This document shows positions 21,989-30,527 of a DNA stretch of 36,154 nt, piece after piece (position 1 is the stretch's first letter; each line of letters opens with the position of its first letter). Where the stretch lies: the IMG/VR virus record IMGVR_UViG_3300044939_000023, positions 1-36,154 of that record. One strand, 5' to 3'. The notes under the pieces were generated by a model. That model was not told the origin of the DNA, ran no database searches, and saw nothing but the letters and a program-made list of their open reading frames with translations. A program made the translations under genes and the position numbers. Source of the stretch: a virus.

Positions 21989-23683
21989 TTAACATGCCGC
22001 TTGGGTGCTTTGATCCTTGAGGATTGCCCGGAAAAAGGCCATGTCTAATTTAGCGCGGCCCGTCCATTGAATTTTAGGCTGGAAGAAATAAGCTGTTCCA
22101 ACCTGGCGGCCACTATATTCATTGCAGGCTGAAGCTGGTTCGCCAGCCTCAATTCGATAGGCGTAGCCCTTCCTCAAGTCCTTGGGGCCAGTTGCTGCAT
22201 CAATTTCCGAGCGGTCATAAGCTGTGCAAAAACTCCCGCTTTTCCAATGCTTCCAACACATGGAGCGATCCTCTCGGAATAACAAACTCCAATCCACTTG
22301 CCCTTCGGCAGAGCTAAAAAACACCTCGCCGCGCTTCAACGTCTTTAAGGCGCGAGGCGCGCCAAATGCCAACATCGGTAGCTCCACGGTGCTTGTAATT
22401 CTGACTTCTCCCGTGCTATTGCGGTCATAACGCTGTCCTGGCACCAATTCCCATATAGCATTTTGTCCATCGCAGGTGTTCCCAAAAATAAACAAACGAT
22501 CCCTCCCAACAAAGTTCCCTTTGACAAAAAACTTAGGATGTATGCCTGTCCATTCCCCCTCCCATACAGGGGCACCATCGCCGGCCATTGTTGCGGATGG
22601 CGCAAAATTTAAGCTGGCCATAGCTTCGCAAGCCACGTTGTAGCCTGGCTCCCCATCAATTGCGCTTTCGTGACGATTTAGCCTGGGGTTGACGCCAACC
22701 AAAAGGCGGTTGCGAAAATATACCCCTGGCTGGTATTTCCACCACTTGGGACTGTCGTAATCAAAAAGACGTGCGGCCTCTCTGCTAATTGGCGTAACAC
22801 CAGCATCTTGCAGGTCGGCCATGGTGTTGCGCAGGCTCCGCAGTCCATCGCTCGAAAGGAAATACAAATCTTGGTTGACTGGGGTTATGGAAATCCCAGA
22901 AACACAGCCAATGTTTGGGAAAAGCAGGCGTTGCATGACAATGTTTTTCCACTGCATGCGATCTGTTACCTGCGCTTTGATTGTGGTGATGGAGTTTGCA
23001 GTAAAGCAAATTAAGTCTCCGTATTCCGTAGCATTGTCTAGGCGCGGCAGGAACGCCATCCCCGTTCCTTGCCCAGGCAGCAGAAACGAACCTCCCTCTG
23101 CCAAGTAGGCGTTCTCGTCAAAAAGCAAATGACTGTTTTCGCTGACCCCATAAAGGTCGCCAGCAAAAACTTCTCTGTTCCGCATCACCCAAAGCCTGCC
23201 ATTGCCAGCAGCCATCCACGTGCCCACAGGCACCTCCCCGTCCACTGCTCTCCGGCTTGCACCGCCATCAAAGATAATTGGCTTAGAAATTCCGTCTTGG
23301 ATGATGAGGTGTTGGGCAATTTGGGCAAAATAAGCAAACGGAACTATGCGGCTGTTCCTTGGCCCAGGGGGCTTTATGCTCTGGCTGTAAATTATATCGT
23401 TGACAATGTTGTGCAGATAAGGGATGCCGTCCACCACAGAAACCATGGCCCCTTCGTCATTCTCGTAGTAACACGCCCCTTGAAGCTTGCCAGAAGGCAA
23501 AAACGCCCGATGCACAATGGCCGGGCGTGTGGCAGGCATCCCATCGGTAAGGTCAATGTTGACGCCCCATGCCAAGGAATTTTTGGGGAGCATTAAAAGG
23601 TCCACGCCGGAATGAACACCGCGTAATGACGGCCCATGTTCTTCCCACCTCTCATTGGCGTCAGGAACAGCCATAAGACTCAA
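21989..23683 (-). CDS. Tail tubular B-like (nozzle) protein (564 aa)
   Basis: The protein is beta-rich throughout with repeated short strands such as GRLWVMRNREVFAGDLYG and DLYFLSSDGLRSL, fitting the beta-propeller nozzle proteins (T7 gp12 type) found beside tubular A in podovirus tails. The N-terminal GVHSGVDLLMLPKNSLAWGVNIDLTDGMPATRP is typical of that family. It would build the tail tube end that contacts the cell surface. The start is either TTG 23683, which overlaps the fibre stop as TTGA and has AGGG nearby, or ATG 23674; the former is given here. Assignment is by pattern and neighbours. Confidence 0.65.
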   Translation of the reverse strand: MSLMAVPDANERWEEHGPSLRGVHSGVDLLMLPKNSLAWGVNIDLTDGMPATRPAIVHRAFLPSGKLQGACYYENDEGAMVSVVDGIPYLHNIVNDIIYSQSIKPPGPRNSRIVPFAYFAQIAQHLIIQDGISKPIIFDGGASRRAVDGEVPVGTWMAAGNGRLWVMRNREVFAGDLYGVSENSHLLFDENAYLAEGGSFLLPGQGTGMAFLPRLDNATEYGDLICFTANSITTIKAQVTDRMQWKNIVMQRLLFPNIGCVSGISITPVNQDLYFLSSDGLRSLRNTMADLQDAGVTPISREAARLFDYDSPKWWKYQPGVYFRNRLLVGVNPRLNRHESAIDGEPGYNVACEAMASLNFAPSATMAGDGAPVWEGEWTGIHPKFFVKGNFVGRDRLFIFGNTCDGQNAIWELVPGQRYDRNSTGEVRITSTVELPMLAFGAPRALKTLKRGEVFFSSAEGQVDWSLLFREDRSMCWKHWKSGSFCTAYDRSEIDAATGPKDLRKGYAYRIEAGEPASACNEYSGRQVGTAYFFQPKIQWTGRAKLDMAFFRAILKDQSTQAAC

Positions 23684-24999
23684 TCAACCCTATACCAAGT
23701 GTTGTTGCCGGAGTTGAATACCAAGTGACGCCGCCCCCCGTTGACGTTGATTGGGCTGATGCCAGCTCCAGATTCTAGGGTGTGCCCCGTGTTTGCCAAA
23801 ATGGTAATGTTGTTAGTGGCGGCGTCCAGTTTTTCATCCTTGATAATGATGTGCATTCCATCCACAGGATTGGCTGGGAGTGTCAAAGTTACTGGCCCTG
23901 CCGTTGTCAAATTAACGCCAACATAATAATCGACATCATCAAGAACGTCCGGGCTGGCCGTCACGGTGCGTCTAGGCTTATTGTAGCGGAAAGGCACATC
24001 AGCCCAGTTCATGCCCACGGTGGCATTGGAGTTGGCAACAAGCACCTGGCCATTAGTGCCCACTGGGAACCGCACCGCATTGTTGGCGTCTCTTACCAAG
24101 AGGTCGCCCTTGGCCAAAAATCCAGCTAGGTTGTTAATAGCAGCCTGTTGGGTGGCCCCGTTGGTGCCCCCACGGGCAATGGGGAGAATGCCTGTGGTTA
24201 TTTTACCAGCATCCAAATTGGGGATGTCGGATGGCACGAGTGCGCGGAATGTCGGCGCACCACCAGTCCCCGTGGCGGGGCTTGCAAACACAATCCCAGG
24301 TCCGCTGGTCGTCAATGGCGCCTGAGAAACAAGGCCAATCGTAATTGTGCCAGCCGTAGTCAGGGGGCTTCCTGTCACTGAGAATATCGAAGGAGCCGCC
24401 AAGCCAACACTCGTTATGGCACTCGCAGGCCCCTCATAACCCGTAGGGGTGACCAAGCGCCCAGTGGAAATTAGAGTGCCAATCCCCGCGTTGACCCCAC
24501 TGACGGCCAAGTTGCGGACCATGATTTGGTTGGCATTGGGAACAGCAACCACCCTGTAGTATCCGCCGCCGTCAATAAAGACGTTCATGCCCACACTTGC
24601 CCAAGCTGAAGAGGCGACCGCAACAGTAATGTGGTTAGTAAAAAGGTATGGGCTTGTGCCACTGCTTGTGGCATTAACAGTCATCGTTATTTGAGTTGGC
24701 GAGTTAATCGTAAGGATAGTAGCACCGTTGGGAATGCCGGGGCCAGAAACGGCCATGCCAGCAGTCAATGAAGATGTATTTGAAAGCCCAGTAATGATGG
24801 CACTGCCAGCAGTTCTGGTTCCAGAAATAGTGACATCAGGATAAGGCTGGTTGAAGTTGCCCGTCGTGTTGGTGACGGCATTTATCCCATTGGTCCCATT
24901 GATTCCTGGCGGCCCAGGAGGGCCAGTTTGCCCAGGCGGGCCTACGCCGCTTGAAGGGCAGGAGGGCGTTTGTGCGCAGTTTCCGGGGTTGACAAGCAT
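23680..24999 (-). CDS. Collagen-like tail fibre protein (439 aa)
   Basis: A short collagen-like Gly-X-Y run (GPPGQTGPPGPPGINGTNG, near residues 20-40) is followed by Thr/Ser/Ala/Gly-rich beta repeats typical of trimeric fibres, including ILPIARGGTNGATQQAAINNLAG (split here at ILPIARGGTNG and ATQQAAINNLAG), a motif common in phage fibres. The C-terminus resembles a small beta-sandwich. It probably forms a trimeric fibre or spike for host recognition. ATG 24999 is chosen because a promoter -10 lies 7 nt upstream; the longer frame from 25017 would run through that promoter. Confidence 0.8.
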   Translation of the reverse strand: MLVNPGNCAQTPSCPSSGVGPPGQTGPPGPPGINGTNGINAVTNTTGNFNQPYPDVTISGTRTAGSAIITGLSNTSSLTAGMAVSGPGIPNGATILTINSPTQITMTVNATSSGTSPYLFTNHITVAVASSAWASVGMNVFIDGGGYYRVVAVPNANQIMVRNLAVSGVNAGIGTLISTGRLVTPTGYEGPASAITSVGLAAPSIFSVTGSPLTTAGTITIGLVSQAPLTTSGPGIVFASPATGTGGAPTFRALVPSDIPNLDAGKITTGILPIARGGTNGATQQAAINNLAGFLAKGDLLVRDANNAVRFPVGTNGQVLVANSNATVGMNWADVPFRYNKPRRTVTASPDVLDDVDYYVGVNLTTAGPVTLTLPANPVDGMHIIIKDEKLDAATNNITILANTGHTLESGAGISPINVNGGRRHLVFNSGNNTWYRVD

Positions 25000-25006
25000 A
25001 GCGTAG

Positions 25007-25034
25007 AGTATCCACAAATTGAGCTATGCGTCAA
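25007..25034 (-). promoter_or_regulatory. Promoter of the fibre/structural genes, predicted leaderless
   Basis: TTGACG (25034-25029), 16-bp spacer, GATACT (25012-25007), then 7 nt to ATG 24999. It separates the replication genes from the structural genes. A 7-bp inverted repeat (GCATAGC/GCTATGC, 24996-25002 and 25023-25029) frames the -10 and includes the start codon. Confidence 0.55.
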
Positions 25035-25040
25035 ACTTTC

Positions 25041-26408
25041 TTAGAGGTCGGGTATTTCAGAGCGTGTGTCTTGGGTGAACCTTGTAGTTCGGTGATTGAA
25101 CACCACAGGAATGATTCCTGTTGGCCCATTACGCTGCTTGGCAATGTTGAGCTTCCCAAATAAGGACATCTTATCGTCATCAAGAATCTTGCGATGGAGC
25201 AAGGCTACGAAGTCGGCATCTTGCTCAATGTCGCCTGATTCCTTGAGGTCGGAAAGCCGTGGATAGCGGTCCTCTTTCTCAACATCGCGGCTCAGTTGAG
25301 CCAAGGCTAAAACGTGGATATTCAGTTCCTCTGCCAAGCAGGCCAATCCTTCGGATGCGGCAGAAACTTCCAACCTTTTGTCCTTGACGCCGGGGACTCG
25401 GATTTTTTGCAGGTAGTCAACAATAAACACCTTGATCCCAAAACGCTTCACCATCCGCCTAGCCGTAGCTGTAACCTGCGCCAAGGTTGCCCCACGGCGC
25501 TGCGCAATAGGCAAAGGCCAGTCTTTCATCTTGTCTGACGCCACAGCCAGCTTATCGTAGTCGCTGTTAGAAAGTCTCACGCTGTCGATTTTTTCCACAT
25601 CAATATCAGTTTCCATTGCCAAAAGCCTTGACCACATAGCCTCTACAGTCATTTCTAGGGAAAAAATCCCGCACGGATCGCCTGCCGTAACCATATTGTA
25701 AGCAAACGTAAGCCCAATTGCCGATTTGCCCACATTGGTCCTTGCCCCCACAACGCTATACCCCTTGGGGCGGAATCCTTTGGTCATTCTGTCCATCTCA
25801 GGGAATCCCGTGGACGGGCCTCTTAGTCCGTTGCCATTGGCGGCGTTAACTTCTTCCATAGCCCTGAACGTGCGGTTAAGCCCCTCCACAGGCGTGATAA
25901 TCGTGGAGCCAATGGTTTGATTCCCAACAGCCAAAATTCGTTGCTCACACTCAACAACCACGGAATCCGCCTCATGTTGCCGCTCCAAGCAATCGACAAT
26001 GTTTTGTGCCGAGGCCTGAACCATGCGGCGCAGCACGGCCTTGCTCCTGACTGACTCGATATGGCTTGCTAGCGTGATAGTCGGTATGACGCTCGCAGAA
26101 AGTTCGCCCAAGAAAGCCGCCCCACCCGCTGCGTCTGCAAGTTGGCGATCTGCTAGGTAGCGGTAAACAGTAGTCGCGTCGATGGGCTTCCCGCTGTTTC
26201 GCATGTCCAAAAGTGCGGAAAACAAAACCTGGTGGCACGGGTTAAAAAAATCTTCTCTGGTGAGCTTTTCAGCAGCATCGTCAATGCAATCTGCGGGGTT
26301 GGAAAGCATTGCCGCAAGCACATTGCGCTCGCACTCTGCGCTGTGGACAGCAGGCAAATTGTCAAGCTTGACCACTTGAGAAAACGTGCCCTTGCTTGTC
26401 TTAGTCAT
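25041..26408 (-). CDS. dnaB: DnaB-type replicative helicase
   Basis: The 455-residue protein has the DnaB layout: an N-terminal helical domain (about 20-125, beginning HSAECERNVLAAMLSNP) that binds primase or loader, a linker, and a RecA-like motor (about 195-450) with Walker A GARTNVGKSA at 221-230, Walker B VFIVDYLQKI with D331, and ALAQLSRDVE. It unwinds DNA 5' to 3' ahead of the phage fork as a hexamer. The GARTN variant of the Walker loop differs from the common ARPSMGKT of bacterial DnaB. It overlaps the upstream initiator gene by ATGA, which fits a loader-helicase pair. No phage primase is visible in the window. Confidence 0.95.
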   Translation of the reverse strand: MTKTSKGTFSQVVKLDNLPAVHSAECERNVLAAMLSNPADCIDDAAEKLTREDFFNPCHQVLFSALLDMRNSGKPIDATTVYRYLADRQLADAAGGAAFLGELSASVIPTITLASHIESVRSKAVLRRMVQASAQNIVDCLERQHEADSVVVECEQRILAVGNQTIGSTIITPVEGLNRTFRAMEEVNAANGNGLRGPSTGFPEMDRMTKGFRPKGYSVVGARTNVGKSAIGLTFAYNMVTAGDPCGIFSLEMTVEAMWSRLLAMETDIDVEKIDSVRLSNSDYDKLAVASDKMKDWPLPIAQRRGATLAQVTATARRMVKRFGIKVFIVDYLQKIRVPGVKDKRLEVSAASEGLACLAEELNIHVLALAQLSRDVEKEDRYPRLSDLKESGDIEQDADFVALLHRKILDDDKMSLFGKLNIAKQRNGPTGIIPVVFNHRTTRFTQDTRSEIPDL

Positions 26409-27193
26409 TTCATCGACTCCAACATTTTAATTTCTTCTTCCTGCGTTCGAGGCCGCTTAGTCGCTTCCGACATGGCTGCGGCCAAGTAATTGTCAAACTT
26501 GCTTTCACGAAAGATCGTTTGGGGGCAAAAATACTGCTCCATTTCCGTTCCGCGCCACAACCTCCATCTGTGTTCGAGCATCCACATCACGTTTTCCTCG
26601 GTAACTCCTGGCTCCTCCAGCCTTTTCCGTATGATCTTGTAATTAGACTCGACGTGCCGGAATGACTTGCCGCACAATGAGTTTATCTTATTCAAGATTC
26701 TTTTTGCAATCTCGTTAAGCCTGGCTGTCTTGCTCTTGGCCTTGGGCGCATCCTCAGAAGTCAAAACAAAAACACCATTGTCAAATAATGATTGCTCAAT
26801 GGTGGGCTTGTGATCCTCTGGCTGAGATAAAGGCTCGGACTTTGCCTCCTTGTTGTCTTGGTTTTTCTGCTGCGCATTTCTCTTGGCCCACCTTGCCACA
26901 GCGCCCTTTCTCCTCGAAAGGCGATACGCCAACTGCTTGTCACGCTCAATTTCCATTCGTTGGTTTTTAAGCAGGCCATTGATGTTTTGAAACTTGGCCA
27001 TAACGGCAGAAGGGATAGGGGTTGGCCGCTTAATAAGGGCCATGATTTCATCTTGGCTTGCTGGCAAGCCGTCCTTGCCTAAAAGCCACTGGTGGCAGAG
27101 CAGTCGGATATAGCAGCCAACCTCCTCATCTGACATTGCCGCCGTGCCCTCTAAGAAGTCTTGGGGGTAAAAGTCGAAGTATTGCTTTTTCAT
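26405..27193 (-). CDS. Replication initiator/helicase loader with DUF1376-like and Phg_2220_C-like domains
   Basis: The N-terminus (YFDFYPQDFLEGTAAMSDEEVGCYIRLLCHQWL, residues 4-36, in parts) is the winged-helix opening of DUF1376 proteins. The C-terminus (from about residue 160; LNEIAKRILNKIN, then FCPQTIFRESKFDNYL) matches the conserved C-terminal domain of phage replication proteins. A basic linker (about 95-125) joins them. These proteins bind the phage origin and recruit the DnaB helicase, whose gene follows with an ATGA overlap. An origin may lie inside or near this gene, but I see no clear iteron array. Confidence 0.85.
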   Translation of the reverse strand: MKKQYFDFYPQDFLEGTAAMSDEEVGCYIRLLCHQWLLGKDGLPASQDEIMALIKRPTPIPSAVMAKFQNINGLLKNQRMEIERDKQLAYRLSRRKGAVARWAKRNAQQKNQDNKEAKSEPLSQPEDHKPTIEQSLFDNGVFVLTSEDAPKAKSKTARLNEIAKRILNKINSLCGKSFRHVESNYKIIRKRLEEPGVTEENVMWMLEHRWRLWRGTEMEQYFCPQTIFRESKFDNYLAAAMSEATKRPRTQEEEIKMLESMK

Positions 27194-27591
27194 TTGCCTT
27201 CAAGCGGCTCCTCTTGGAAACAAACATACACTTTGCCTTGCCCCGGGGCCGCCCAAACCTTTTTGCCAATCATGACATGGATCATCCCATCTCCGTCCGG
27301 CCAAAGCGCATCGGCAATTGCCTTTAGCAGGTTGTCAACATCGGGGCGGACTCGGCAGGGCGTATTGAGCATTTTCTTTTTTTTCTTATCCGACCAGCTT
27401 TTGGGCATTGGAATGAAAAAGATGCATTCAAGACTGGTGGGGCATTGGCTAATTGGCTTAGGGCAAGACATGCGGACGACATCCTTGAACGTCCGGTAAC
27501 GCAAAACGCATGGGCGCGGCTTCCAGGTGTCTCGCCTTGTTTGCCGAGGAGCCGGAACAGGGTCGGCCATTACCCAAAATTGATGTGTCAT
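27190..27591 (-). CDS. rusA: RusA-family Holliday junction resolvase
   Basis: The start MTHQFWVMADPVPAPRQTRR at 27591 overlaps the exonuclease stop as ATGA. Residues about 80-95 carry the diagnostic RPDVDNLLKAIADAL motif with the catalytic Asp pair, and the fold is a homodimeric nuclease that cuts four-way junctions. It would resolve recombination or branched replication intermediates before packaging. A run of eight A residues (27377-27384 on the opposite strand as T) codes for Lys and is a possible slippage point in sequencing or translation. Confidence 0.92.
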   Translation of the reverse strand: MTHQFWVMADPVPAPRQTRRDTWKPRPCVLRYRTFKDVVRMSCPKPISQCPTSLECIFFIPMPKSWSDKKKKKMLNTPCRVRPDVDNLLKAIADALWPDGDGMIHVMIGKKVWAAPGQGKVYVCFQEEPLEGK

Positions 27592-28748
27592 TCGGCCTCC
27601 AGGCTTGGGGACTTTTGGGTTTCCGTAAAGGCGCCAATCAAACAATCTTCTAATGCTTGAGCCAGTTCCTTTCCTTTAATACCGTGGCGCTGAGCGAGCA
27701 TTTCCTTCAGTTTCCCTTGCGAAACTTCGCAACAGCGCACGAACTCTTCTGGCTCAAGAAAGCCAAGGCGGTCTATGTTTGCCCATACAATACCGGCATC
27801 GACATGCTTAATTTTGCCGCCCTTTTTCAGCCTGTAGCCTGGAATCACCGATGGCTGGGAATCAAAGTCAAAGCCCGTCCAGTCCCACTCGCCGCGCTCA
27901 TTTTGGGGGACGCCGGACGCAACAGCAATCGAATCAATGGCCAGTTTTTTGATGTCCCTAAAAACCTTTTCGGCAAATGCAATCTTGGGAAGCCACTGTG
28001 CAATTTGCTCTGGTGTTAAAGCATTGGGATGAGCTGGCAAGCTGGTGGTTGCTAGCAGCGCATGAGAAACACGCGCTTGGCAAGCACTGTTAGCACGGCA
28101 ATAGTCGCACTGCGGCGAGCCTGGGATTCGCGGGGCATCTGGCCGCATGGCATTCTCAATGACCTGCAAAATGCTGGTTTCAGCCTGCTGCAGCGCAGCC
28201 CTGTCATAGCAGGCAACAGACACTGAAGGCTCTACCCTTGGCTGGATGATGGCAACATACACTTCGTCCACATCCACATTTTGCTTGAGTAGAACAGCCA
28301 GTGCTCTCAACTGCCAGTTGCGTGACGCCTCCTCTGCCCCGCTGTAGCCAGTCTTGGCATCAATGATTAAGGCTCGGCGCCCGGAAACATAGATTCGGTC
28401 GGCCTTTCCAGAAAAGATGCGCTCTGGGATTGGCCTGCCCTCTGTTGCTTCATACCAAAGACGAGACTCGCGTATTTCACGAGTCTCGTCACCAACAAAG
28501 CCCAGCCTTTGGCAAAGTTCCTCCGTGTGCTGAATAAGCTCGGCCAGCACCCAATCCTCGCCTTCACGAAGCCCAACATCTTGACCTTCGTAAGCGGCAT
28601 GAATCCGTGTGCCAGAAGCCGCCTCATCACTTGTTGTGGGGGACAGGTTCTTTTCGGCATGCCATGAGCCAGGGCACAAAGCTATGCGCTCTATGCCGCT
28701 GGCACTTGGCAAATTCAGGCGTTCATCCAAATTTTGGTTGTCAGGCAT
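27588..28748 (-). CDS. PD-(D/E)XK exonuclease with predicted Fe-S cluster (DUF2800/Cas4-like)
   Basis: ATG 28748 (MPDNQNLDERLN) is preceded by GGGGG and overlaps the upstream gene by 8 nt. The N-terminal PSASGIERIALCPGSWHAEK and SGTRIHAAY motifs are those of DUF2800/RecB-type nucleases. Catalytic residues are seen in SGKADRIY and LIIDAKTGYSG, followed by the NWQLRALAV helix. One Cys near the N-terminus (ALCPG) and three in CDYCRANSAC fit the four-Cys iron-sulphur cluster of Cas4/AddB-type nucleases. With the preceding candidate annealing protein it forms a likely recombination pair like lambda Exo/Beta. Confidence 0.85.
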   Translation of the reverse strand: MPDNQNLDERLNLPSASGIERIALCPGSWHAEKNLSPTTSDEAASGTRIHAAYEGQDVGLREGEDWVLAELIQHTEELCQRLGFVGDETREIRESRLWYEATEGRPIPERIFSGKADRIYVSGRRALIIDAKTGYSGAEEASRNWQLRALAVLLKQNVDVDEVYVAIIQPRVEPSVSVACYDRAALQQAETSILQVIENAMRPDAPRIPGSPQCDYCRANSACQARVSHALLATTSLPAHPNALTPEQIAQWLPKIAFAEKVFRDIKKLAIDSIAVASGVPQNERGEWDWTGFDFDSQPSVIPGYRLKKGGKIKHVDAGIVWANIDRLGFLEPEEFVRCCEVSQGKLKEMLAQRHGIKGKELAQALEDCLIGAFTETQKSPSLEAE

Positions 28749-29820
28749 TGGCTTTATCCCCCGTATTCTGTGAGGCCAAAAAGCCATTGACCAAATTTTT
28801 CCAGTCATTCAAGATGGCTTCAGCAACTTTCGTGGACATGCTGGTAAGCGTAGCCACGCTTGGGAGCACGCCTTTCTTGCGCAGATACGATTCAAATGCC
28901 ACTGGGTTGATGTCAGCTTCGGCCATAAAAATGAGCACCTGATCTTTGGCCGGCGGCTCTCCGCTAGCACTGCTAGTTGCCTTTTCTTCTGGCGCATTCG
29001 GCTCGGGCTGCGCTGGTGCTGGCTGGTCCTTTTTCTTAAACGGTGTGGCCGTGGCAACTTCAGCCATTTTAACGGGCGCAGGGAAAGCTTCTTCTAGCTT
29101 AATCTCGCCCTCTTTCAGTGCAGTGCCTATGCCAATGAGCGTGCCGAGCTTATCGCCATCAATATCTTCGATGGTTCTTGCGCCAACTGCAGCAAGAATG
29201 CGATCTTCGGTTGCCCCCATTTTTTTGAGGCGGTCAATGACTTTAGCGCGCTTGCTTGCCAAGGATGAGGCATCCCCAATGGCAACCTTGCGTGCCGCCT
29301 CGTAAACAGGCTTGATAAGGCTTAATGGGACCACCTTAAAGACAGCATCACGGAAGGCGATGGAAGCACAGGCATTGACGGCCAGCATGATGTCGTCCTC
29401 GTCAACTGTATCACGGCCACGCTTTTTCAGGATACGGCGGCGTTTTTCGATGGTGATAAGCGTGTTGCGCTCTAAGTCATGGGCAACTGCCTGCACCACC
29501 ACGTGCGGGTTGTCGCCGTGAGCCTGGACGTGGATTGGGCGCGCTCCGGCCCGGAGATTGCCGTAAGCCCAAACTGCAATTTCTGCCAAGCGAACGCTCG
29601 GCCCTTGAATTTCCTTGCCCCCACGCGGCAGCGTGTAGAAGCAGGATTCGGCTGTCTCCTCGTCAAGTGTAGCAAACGTGAGCATGTCAGCTTTCACTTT
29701 AGAAAGCACACGAGGATACTTCTTTGCTGTGGCGATCTGGATGTCCGTATTGGCCCTTTCAATGGCCTCAATGGCACTGGGTTCAACAATTTCGGTATTG
29801 ATGGTTTTTTCGGTATTCAT
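28741..29820 (-). CDS. Candidate single-strand annealing/recombination protein (359 aa)
   Basis: The core (residues about 45-190) reads as a compact alpha/beta domain with a conserved-looking run: FYTLPRGGKEIQGPSVRLAE, then VVVQAVAHDLERNTLITIEK and DDIMLAVNACASIAFRDAVFKVVP. A central Ala/Lys/Pro-rich linker (about 250-295) leads to a small helical C-terminus. I recognise this as a phage protein type found next to RecB/Cas4-like exonucleases, where annealing proteins sit, but cannot place it firmly in RecT, Beta, Erf or Rad52. The role is inferred from context. It has no clear Shine-Dalgarno. Confidence 0.6.
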   Translation of the reverse strand: MNTEKTINTEIVEPSAIEAIERANTDIQIATAKKYPRVLSKVKADMLTFATLDEETAESCFYTLPRGGKEIQGPSVRLAEIAVWAYGNLRAGARPIHVQAHGDNPHVVVQAVAHDLERNTLITIEKRRRILKKRGRDTVDEDDIMLAVNACASIAFRDAVFKVVPLSLIKPVYEAARKVAIGDASSLASKRAKVIDRLKKMGATEDRILAAVGARTIEDIDGDKLGTLIGIGTALKEGEIKLEEAFPAPVKMAEVATATPFKKKDQPAPAQPEPNAPEEKATSSASGEPPAKDQVLIFMAEADINPVAFESYLRKKGVLPSVATLTSMSTKVAEAILNDWKNLVNGFLASQNTGDKANA

Positions 29821-29839
29821 TGGGGTTTATGGTTGATGG

Positions 29840-30034
29840 TTAACTGCGTTTGTTTTTGGGCGTAGAAATCAATGCGCGATGGCATGCAGATGCGTAGTCC
29901 ATGCGCTTTTCGATGAGTGCTATCTTGAGACTGCGCTCTAGGGCTTGGAGGAATCCAATGACGGCCTCTAGAAGCTTAATAGTCATCAGAAGAATGTCTG
30001 CTTGAAGGCAGATGATGGCGGGGCGAATTTTCAT
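29840..30034 (-). CDS. Small unknown protein (64 aa)
   Basis: The start MKIRPAIICLQADILLMTIKLLEAVIGFLQALERS at 30034 overlaps the upstream stop as ATGA, which selects it over the longer frame. The product is helical and amphipathic with a hydrophobic first half (residues about 5-32) and a basic C-terminus (STPKNKRS). It could be membrane-active or a helical partner of the recombination proteins. No family recognised. Confidence 0.6.
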   Translation of the reverse strand: MKIRPAIICLQADILLMTIKLLEAVIGFLQALERSLKIALIEKRMDYASACHRALISTPKNKRS

Positions 30035-30231
30035 AAGCCAGGCTCCTTTTTGGTGCCGTCCGGCCTCATCCGGGCTTCGGCCAATTCGGCCAACTGCTTG
30101 GCCTGGACTTGATTGAGCTTGGCCCAATTCATGCCACCAGCGATGCCTTTGAATAGGCGCTTGTGCGCCCTGGCCGCTGGGCTTACATACCTTGGGTCGG
30201 CTTTGATGCGAAGTTTGGATTGCTTGGGCAT
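30031..30231 (-). CDS. Small basic unknown protein (66 aa)
   Basis: Starting MPKQSKLRIKADPRYVSPAARAHKRLF at 30231, the product is strongly basic at the N-terminus and helical at the C-terminus (LNQVQAKQLAELAEARM), as in small DNA- or RNA-binding proteins. It lies 4 nt after the RHH regulator gene and overlaps the next gene by ATGA, so it belongs to the same early transcript. No family recognised. Confidence 0.6.
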   Translation of the reverse strand: MPKQSKLRIKADPRYVSPAARAHKRLFKGIAGGMNWAKLNQVQAKQLAELAEARMRPDGTKKEPGL

Positions 30232-30235
30232 ATAA

Positions 30236-30436
30236 TCAAGAAACGGCAATTTTTGCCTTGGATTTTTTGCTTGTTGCCAAGTTGCGACGAGTCAGCCATT
30301 CTTTGATGGCTCGGCAGATTAGCTGGCTCCTTGGCATGTCCTCAGCTTCAGATGCGTCTTGGAGTGCCTCCAGTAGGCTTACCCTAATGGAGAATGTGCT
30401 GGTGACGAATGGGTCGTCTTGTTTTGGGTTTTTCAT
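30236..30436 (-). CDS. CopG/Arc-type ribbon-helix-helix regulator (66 aa)
   Basis: The product shows a single beta strand (TSTFSIRVS) and two helices (LLEALQDASEAEDM, SQLICRAIKEWLTRR), the layout of a dimeric ribbon-helix-helix repressor, with a basic C-terminal tail. It is the first gene of the long minus-strand transcript and sits next to a divergent promoter pair, the usual position for an autoregulating phage repressor or early switch. Its ATG is 8 nt from a near-consensus -10, so the mRNA should be leaderless. It is unrelated in detail to the RHH paralogs of the left module. Confidence 0.8.
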   Translation of the reverse strand: MKNPKQDDPFVTSTFSIRVSLLEALQDASEAEDMPRSQLICRAIKEWLTRRNLATSKKSKAKIAVS

Positions 30437-30444
30437 AGGGCACC

Positions 30445-30473
30445 AATATAGTTGAAATGTTATTAAATGTCAA
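30445..30473 (-). promoter_or_regulatory. Near-consensus promoter of the RHH/replication operon, predicted leaderless
   Basis: TTGACA (30473-30468), exactly 17 bp, TATATT (30450-30445) on the minus strand. Eight nt separate the -10 from ATG 30436 and there is no Shine-Dalgarno. This is the best promoter in the window and should drive the 24-kb leftward block. Confidence 0.85.
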
Positions 30474-30492
30474 CACGAATTTAAAAAATCTT

Positions 30493-30520
30493 TTGCAAAG
30501 ATGATATTTGGTGTTAATGT
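30493..30520 (+). promoter_or_regulatory. Divergent promoter of the 57-aa membrane peptide, predicted leaderless
   Basis: TTGCAA (30493-30498), 16 bp, TAATGT (30515-30520), then 7 nt to ATG 30528. Only 19 bp separate its -35 from that of the opposing operon promoter. Confidence 0.45.
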
Positions 30521-30527
30521 GTTGGGC

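Noticed and set aside
27377-27384. A8 run in the RusA gene fits a -1 slippery site (A AAA AAG)
   Set aside because: The -1 frame stops within about 14 codons and there is no downstream stimulatory structure; a programmed shift would only truncate the protein.
30501-30527. Earlier ATG for the 57-aa membrane peptide
   Set aside because: It would place the first nine codons inside the predicted promoter; the later ATG matches the leaderless spacing.
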